Below, one piece after another: positions 5,186-8,993 of a stretch of 8,993 nt of DNA. The notes beneath the pieces are model-generated. The model ran no database searches, was not told the DNA's origin, and saw only the letters and a list, made by a program, of their open reading frames with translations. The stretch is from contig WJKD01000734.1 in the NCBI GenBank assembly GCA_014729315.1, positions 1 to 8,993 on the forward strand. The letters are read 5' to 3'. Each line of letters opens with the position of its first letter. The first letter of the stretch is position 1. The stretch is from Promethearchaeota archaeon. Lineage in GTDB: Archaea; Asgardarchaeota; Lokiarchaeia; Sigynarchaeales; SOKP01. Both the position numbers and the translations under genes were made by a program.

Positions 5186-6766
5186 ATGGTTGATCAGTTG
5201 GAGGAAATCAGTGGCATCGGAAAAGCAACTGCAGATCGAATGAAAGCTGCAGGTATAGATACTATAGAGAAACTTGCTACAGTAAAACCAGATGAATTAC
5301 TTAAATTAAATATAAAAGGAATCGGCGAGACAACAGCTACGAAATACATTGAACAAGCAAGAGAGATTTACGATAAATCCGCTGAAACAAAGCAAAAATC
5401 TAAATCAGTTGAGAAAAAACCTGAAGTTCAAAAAGCTAAAAAAGAATCTGTTAAACCGTCGAAAAAAAAAGAGAAAAAACCAATACCAAAAGAGGGTATA
5501 GCAAAGCTGAAAGAACAGATTAAAAACCAAGCAGAATGCAATATCGGGCTTGTAGGGCATGTAGACCACGGGAAAACCACACTTGTTCAAGCCTTAACAG
5601 GAGACTGGACCGACAGACATTCAGAGGAGCAAGAACGCGGGATTTCAATAAAACTCGGTTATTCTAACACTACAATTCTCTACTGTCCAGCTTGTGATCA
5701 GTATATGACGAAATATATGGCTGATAAAAATCGCAAAAAAGGACAACCGAGATTTACTTGTCCGGAATGCGGAGGACTTTTAGAATTCAAAAGGAACATC
5801 TCTTTTGTTGATGCTCCAGGGCATGAGATCTTAATGGCAACAATGTTAAGTGGAGCATCCTTGATGGATGGTGCATGTTTATTAATCGCCGCAGATGAAG
5901 AATGTCCTCAACCACAAACGAGAGAACATTTAGCTGCGTTAAATATTGCAGGTATAGAAAATATTATCATAATCCAAAATAAAATTGACGCAGTTTCTAG
6001 AGAACGTGCATTAGAAAATTTAGAAGAAATTAAAGATTTTGTAAAAGGAACCGTTGCCGAAGATGCTCCAGTTATTCCTACTTCTGCCGTATTTGGTGCT
6101 AACATTGAAGGTGTTGTTAGAGCTTTTGAGGATGTAGTCCCCTCTCCTGAGTTAAACGAGAAAGAAGATTTCCAATTTTTGGTTGCTCGGTCGTTTGATA
6201 TCAATCGTCCGGGGACTGAAATTGAAGATTTAAAGGGTGGAGTAATAGGGGGGTCGGTTCTAAAAGGAAAAGTAAATATCGGTGATAAAATTGAAATCCG
6301 CCCCGGTCTGCGAATAAAAGAAGAGTACAAACCGATTAAAAGTAAAGTAGTAAGCATCAGTCAAGGAAGAAATCTATTAGAAGTAGCTAGACCAGGTGGT
6401 TTAATTGGTATTGGCACGAAATTGGATCCAGCTTTGACGAAAGGTGATGCTTTAATCGGGCATTTAGTGGGTAGGGAAGGTAATTTACCAGAAATTCTCT
6501 CTGAGATAGATTTAGAAGTCCATCTCCTCGATCGAGTTATTGGATCTGAAAACTTGATTAAAGTTCACGACCTTAAACATAACGAAAGACTGCTGCTTGT
6601 TGTTGGAACTGAAAAGACTGGTGGAATAGTTACAAAAATTTTAAAAGACAGAGTGCGCATTAAACTTAATCCCCCAATCTGTCCCGCTGAAGATTTTATT
6701 TTTGCTATTTCTCGCATTATTAATCGAAGATATCGATTGATTGGTTACGGAATAAAAATCGATTAA
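5186..6766 (+). CDS. eif2g: Translation initiation factor aIF2 gamma subunit with N-terminal helix-hairpin-helix fusion
   Basis: This is the GTPase subunit of archaeal IF2, which delivers Met-tRNAi to the small ribosomal subunit. The G domain (about 116-325) has P-loop GHVDHGKT (124-131), switch I RGISIKLG (151-158), DAPGH (209-213), NKID (265-268) and TSA (299-301). The IF2gamma zinc knuckle lies between switch I and DAPGH, with C167-C170 and C192-C195. Beta-barrel domains II (about 330-430) and III (about 435-526) follow, ending in RRYRLIGYG. The family is usually about 410-415 residues; this protein has 526. The extra N-terminus is a tandem helix-hairpin-helix domain (SGIGKATADRMKAAGI at 9-24 and KGIGETTATKYIEQARE at 44-60), as in Rad51 N-domains, plus a lysine-rich linker (about 61-104). 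The reading frame is continuous. HhH domains usually bind nucleic acid; rRNA, mRNA or tRNA contact here is inference. Confidence 0.96.
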   Translation: MVDQLEEISGIGKATADRMKAAGIDTIEKLATVKPDELLKLNIKGIGETTATKYIEQAREIYDKSAETKQKSKSVEKKPEVQKAKKESVKPSKKKEKKPIPKEGIAKLKEQIKNQAECNIGLVGHVDHGKTTLVQALTGDWTDRHSEEQERGISIKLGYSNTTILYCPACDQYMTKYMADKNRKKGQPRFTCPECGGLLEFKRNISFVDAPGHEILMATMLSGASLMDGACLLIAADEECPQPQTREHLAALNIAGIENIIIIQNKIDAVSRERALENLEEIKDFVKGTVAEDAPVIPTSAVFGANIEGVVRAFEDVVPSPELNEKEDFQFLVARSFDINRPGTEIEDLKGGVIGGSVLKGKVNIGDKIEIRPGLRIKEEYKPIKSKVVSISQGRNLLEVARPGGLIGIGTKLDPALTKGDALIGHLVGREGNLPEILSEIDLEVHLLDRVIGSENLIKVHDLKHNERLLLVVGTEKTGGIVTKILKDRVRIKLNPPICPAEDFIFAISRIINRRYRLIGYGIKID

Positions 6767-6811
6767 CAGTATCTTTTTATCAATATAATTCAAATTTTTT
6801 AAATTAAGATT

Positions 6812-6829
6812 ATGCTAATTTTATAGCAT
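6812..6829. terminator. Inverted repeat between convergent genes, possible terminator
   Basis: ATGCTA and TAGCAT are perfect complements separated by the six-base loop ATTTTA. They lie in the 86-base gap between the aIF2gamma stop and the end of the minus-strand 110-residue gene. T-rich runs on the plus strand at 6774-6779 and 6795-6800 precede it and could themselves stop transcription. Six base pairs with an AT-rich stem make only a weak hairpin. Confidence 0.3.
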
Positions 6830-6852
6830 GAATAACTATTAGAAGAGGCGAA

Positions 6853-7185
6853 TTATGAAGAATACGACAAATAAATTTCTCTTATTTTTCCTTTAACTAG
6901 TATAATTGAGTTTTCTACCTTTCTGAAGATATTTTGTAGTTCGTTTATAAATTTTTCTTCATCTTGAGTCCCTTTTTTTCCTTCTTTATAATAGTTTACA
7001 CTAGTTTCGTATAAAACAATATACTCCTCAACTTTCGAGAGAAAATGTAGGATAATATCATTTTCTTTACGAGATGTAAGTTCATAAGTTTTTCCTTCTT
7101 TAAACTCGTAAAATACCTCATCCATTAATCTTCTATCCAAAAAAGAAACAAAATCTTCAAGTTTATCGATGAATACTACGATCAA
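6853..7185 (-). CDS. Small helical protein, unknown function
   Basis: I do not recognise this 110-residue protein. It is predicted to be almost entirely alpha-helical and highly charged, with no membrane segment, no cysteines and no signal peptide. Helices (residues about 5-28, 40-68 and 76-106) are separated by charged turns (KEGK, EGKKGTQDEEK), suggesting a three-helix bundle or coiled-coil adaptor. The start is a TTG at 7185-7183, chosen because it lies just 9 bases beyond the stop of the upstream surface-protein gene. An ATG at residue 21 (7125) is the alternative and would remove the first helix. The tight spacing implies co-transcription with the surface protein, so it may be a cytosolic partner of it; that is inference. 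Confidence 0.6.
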   Translation of the reverse strand: MIVVFIDKLEDFVSFLDRRLMDEVFYEFKEGKTYELTSRKENDIILHFLSKVEEYIVLYETSVNYYKEGKKGTQDEEKFINELQNIFRKVENSIILVKGKIREIYLSYSS

Positions 7186-7194
7186 ATTACTTTG

Positions 7195-8928
7195 TTAATC
7201 TTCCTTATTTTTGCGATAAATTATAATTCCTATAAACATAATAATGCCGAACACTGATCCGAAAATAAGAATTACGAGCGGAAAGTGTATAATGGAAGTA
7301 ACAACATAATTCACATCGTTGTATGCACTCACTTCCGCTTCCTTTATAAAAGTGTCTCCTTGGTAAATTTCAATGGTGTAATTCCCATTAGGTACGTCAG
7401 ACACTAAGATTTCTCCATTTTCATCTGTGAAAATTTTACCGTGAGGTTGTGAATCTTCTTCAGAAATATATGTTCCATAATCTTCACCGTAATAATATAT
7501 TCTCACTTCCAAACCTGATATGGGCATATTTATATTATCTGTAATAACGACGAATAAATCTTGATCGGTTTCATATTTTATAGTAAAAGGACAAATCTCA
7601 CCTGAGAACATGTAAGGCAAGGTTATCTTTATTCCCGCTCTTTTTGTGGCATTTGCTTGAAAAACTAAACTATTTTCAATGTCTTCGTCTAACTCAGTAA
7701 CATTTACCTCGTCGAATTCAAATGCTCTCCCAAATTGGGAATAGGTGTCTTCGATTTGATAAGAAGAAACACTTTCGTCTATTATCGAGATCTCACTTAG
7801 ATATATTTCTTGAGGGCCAGATACCAAATATGGAAAATAAATCCTTTCCCTAATATCTTGTTCTTCAACCAGTCTGTCAATTGCCCAGCTTTCGTCAACG
7901 GGCTCAACAAATCTAAGATCATAGTTTGCAGTAAATTCAATATCGATTTCAGAATTGTTCGCTCTAATTAGATTTTTAGTATAAACTATTTTGTTGTCCT
8001 TTAGAAAGTTAACGCTAATAGAATTTGAATTAATTTCTAATTTATGATTTTGTAAATAATCCTTATCTGGTAGAAAAATTGATAAATTAATTAATAGGTT
8101 ATCCGCTGGTATGTTAAGAAATTTTCCTTCACTCTGATTGATCTTATTTCCATTTATTCTAAATTCATAATTAAATTTTGGAGAAACTATACTTTCTTCT
8201 TCGTCCCAAATTAAATCCTGTTCAGTATTTTGGTTTAATCGCCAATTTGTGACTGTAAGGTTGTAAGAGTAAATAAGGTGCATAGTAAAATTATATGGAG
8301 GATTTTGAAAATATTCTTCAAAATCAAATACTAACCATTCCTTATTTTCAATAACATCGATAGAATACTCGTTATCGTTAAGTTCAGTTATAGGAATCGT
8401 ACTATTCTCTATAAAAACTTGCTCGTAATTACAAGGCGATAAACGGGTTAAATAAACTAAATAACCCTCTGCTGAATCGTTATATTGTACACTCAAGGAC
8501 TCGTTAATTAGTATAGTAATATCCATGTTCTCGGTCACATTTTCGTTAAGATCATTTTTTTGGGCAATTCGAGTAGTCTCAATAAATTCTGTTTCCTTAT
8601 AATCCACAACTAACGCACCAGTTTCCAAATCGTCGTCTAAATTAGTGTATTTTGCTGTATTATTAAAAAAACCACTCTCTTGAAATTCTATATCCGTAAT
8701 ATTTATCAAACCTAAGGAGTGTTCTTTTACATTATTTTTAGGATCATAGGAGTCTTTTGAAAATGCTGATGTTTTTAAGTCAGATTGATTAAAACTTCTC
8801 GATTGTAAAAAAGGATTTGCTTGAGCTGAGCTGAAAAAGAGAACTGGAAGAATGATGTTAAGTCCTATTATAAAAAGTAGAACTAATTTTAGTGTTCTGT
8901 TTTTTGAGAAGTTCTTTTTCGTCGGCAT
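7195..8928 (-). CDS. Large sequon-rich surface protein with C-terminal membrane anchor
   Basis: From the ATG at 8928-8926 the protein has 577 residues. It has a basic N-terminus and hydrophobic segment (about 12-36, ending SSAQA, a plausible signal-peptidase site) and a long acidic, beta-rich ectodomain. A carboxypeptidase-regulatory/CnaB-like module lies at about 459-540 (turn FTDENGEILVSDVPNGNYTI), followed by a membrane helix (about 549-570) and a short charged tail YRKNKED. I count about 14 N-x-S/T sequons in the ectodomain, so heavy N-glycosylation at the cell surface is likely. I do not recognise the main ectodomain; no catalytic motif is evident. A TTG at 8940 is in frame and would add four residues. 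The anchor, module type and topology resemble the C-terminal half of the peptidase at 2552-4708. The 110-residue helical gene follows after 9 bases, so the two form a unit. Confidence 0.75.
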   Translation of the reverse strand: MPTKKNFSKNRTLKLVLLFIIGLNIILPVLFFSSAQANPFLQSRSFNQSDLKTSAFSKDSYDPKNNVKEHSLGLINITDIEFQESGFFNNTAKYTNLDDDLETGALVVDYKETEFIETTRIAQKNDLNENVTENMDITILINESLSVQYNDSAEGYLVYLTRLSPCNYEQVFIENSTIPITELNDNEYSIDVIENKEWLVFDFEEYFQNPPYNFTMHLIYSYNLTVTNWRLNQNTEQDLIWDEEESIVSPKFNYEFRINGNKINQSEGKFLNIPADNLLINLSIFLPDKDYLQNHKLEINSNSISVNFLKDNKIVYTKNLIRANNSEIDIEFTANYDLRFVEPVDESWAIDRLVEEQDIRERIYFPYLVSGPQEIYLSEISIIDESVSSYQIEDTYSQFGRAFEFDEVNVTELDEDIENSLVFQANATKRAGIKITLPYMFSGEICPFTIKYETDQDLFVVITDNINMPISGLEVRIYYYGEDYGTYISEEDSQPHGKIFTDENGEILVSDVPNGNYTIEIYQGDTFIKEAEVSAYNDVNYVVTSIIHFPLVILIFGSVFGIIMFIGIIIYRKNKED

Positions 8929-8970
8929 ACCAAAATTCAAGATTCTTTGTTAGGAAACGAAAATTATTCA

Positions 8971-8980
8971 ATATTAAATA
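8971..8980 (-). promoter_or_regulatory. TATA-like box for the surface-protein unit
   Basis: TATTTAATAT on the minus strand lies about 48 bases upstream of the ATG at 8928 and about 36 bases upstream of the alternative TTG at 8940. The predicted start near 8949 leaves either a leader of about 20 bases or a nearly leaderless TTG start. Either is possible in this genome. Confidence 0.35.
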
Positions 8981-8993
8981 ATTTTACTTAAGA

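Noticed and set aside
5405..6357. Minus-strand open frames inside aIF2gamma
   Set aside because: Both are shadows of the well-conserved aIF2gamma frame; the first is a Phe-rich translation of the lysine-rich linker.

Overview
The window looks like chromosomal DNA of an Asgard (Promethearchaeota, Lokiarchaeia-like) archaeon. It is AT-rich. It encodes an archaeal-type initiation factor 2 gamma subunit with a zinc knuckle and a Ras-family small GTPase (a eukaryotic signature protein typical of Asgard genomes). Starts are ATG or occasional TTG/GTG, and leaders are very short behind TATA-like boxes. There are no insertion sequences, phage genes or CRISPR arrays. The Asgard assignment is inference from gene content.

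Layout. Bases 1-229 hold the N-terminal part of a small GTPase (minus strand, running off the window). A 370-bp AT-rich spacer follows, then a small cupin (602-883, plus) and a two-helix membrane protein (1019-1567, minus). Next is a stand-alone 5S rRNA locus (about 1680-1856, minus), followed by a membrane protein with a D-T-ETN-R-LGW motif (1972-2541, plus). A large secreted, membrane-anchored clan CD/C25-like peptidase (2552-4708, minus) converges on it. A divergent promoter region leads to a zinc-ribbon protein (4809-5030, plus) and aIF2gamma (5186-6766, plus). The window ends with a two-gene minus-strand unit: a large sequon-rich surface protein (7195-8928) and a 110-residue helical protein (6853-7185).

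The outstanding feature is the 5S rRNA gene. Read 5'->3' on the minus strand, every 5S element is present but the order is rotated. Loop C and the 3' side of helix III come first, then helix II 3', the helix IV/V domain and helix I 3'. A UUCG tetraloop joins the normal 3' end to the normal 5' end, and helix I 5', loop A, helix II 5' and helix III 5' come last. This is a circular permutation with new ends in loop C. The new ends are held by a 10-bp perfect terminal stem, a small hairpin and a bulge-helix element like half of the bulge-helix-bulge (BHB) substrate of archaeal splicing endonuclease. Cutting each three-base bulge after its second base and joining the inner ends would give a 121-nt circle with a 13-nt loop C, the same length as in ordinary archaeal 5S. 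Permuted 5S rRNAs are known from brown-algal mitochondria (Rfam mtPerm-5S). I know of no archaeal case but could not search.

A second unusual point is the aIF2gamma protein. It carries about 110 extra N-terminal residues: a double helix-hairpin-helix nucleic-acid-binding domain plus a lysine-rich linker. The two translation-related oddities (5S and aIF2gamma) lie about 3.3 kb apart, and nothing in the sequence shows that they are functionally coupled. The peptidase and the sequon-rich protein share an architecture (signal peptide, beta-rich ectodomain with a carboxypeptidase-regulatory-like module, C-terminal membrane anchor) and probably both belong to the cell surface.
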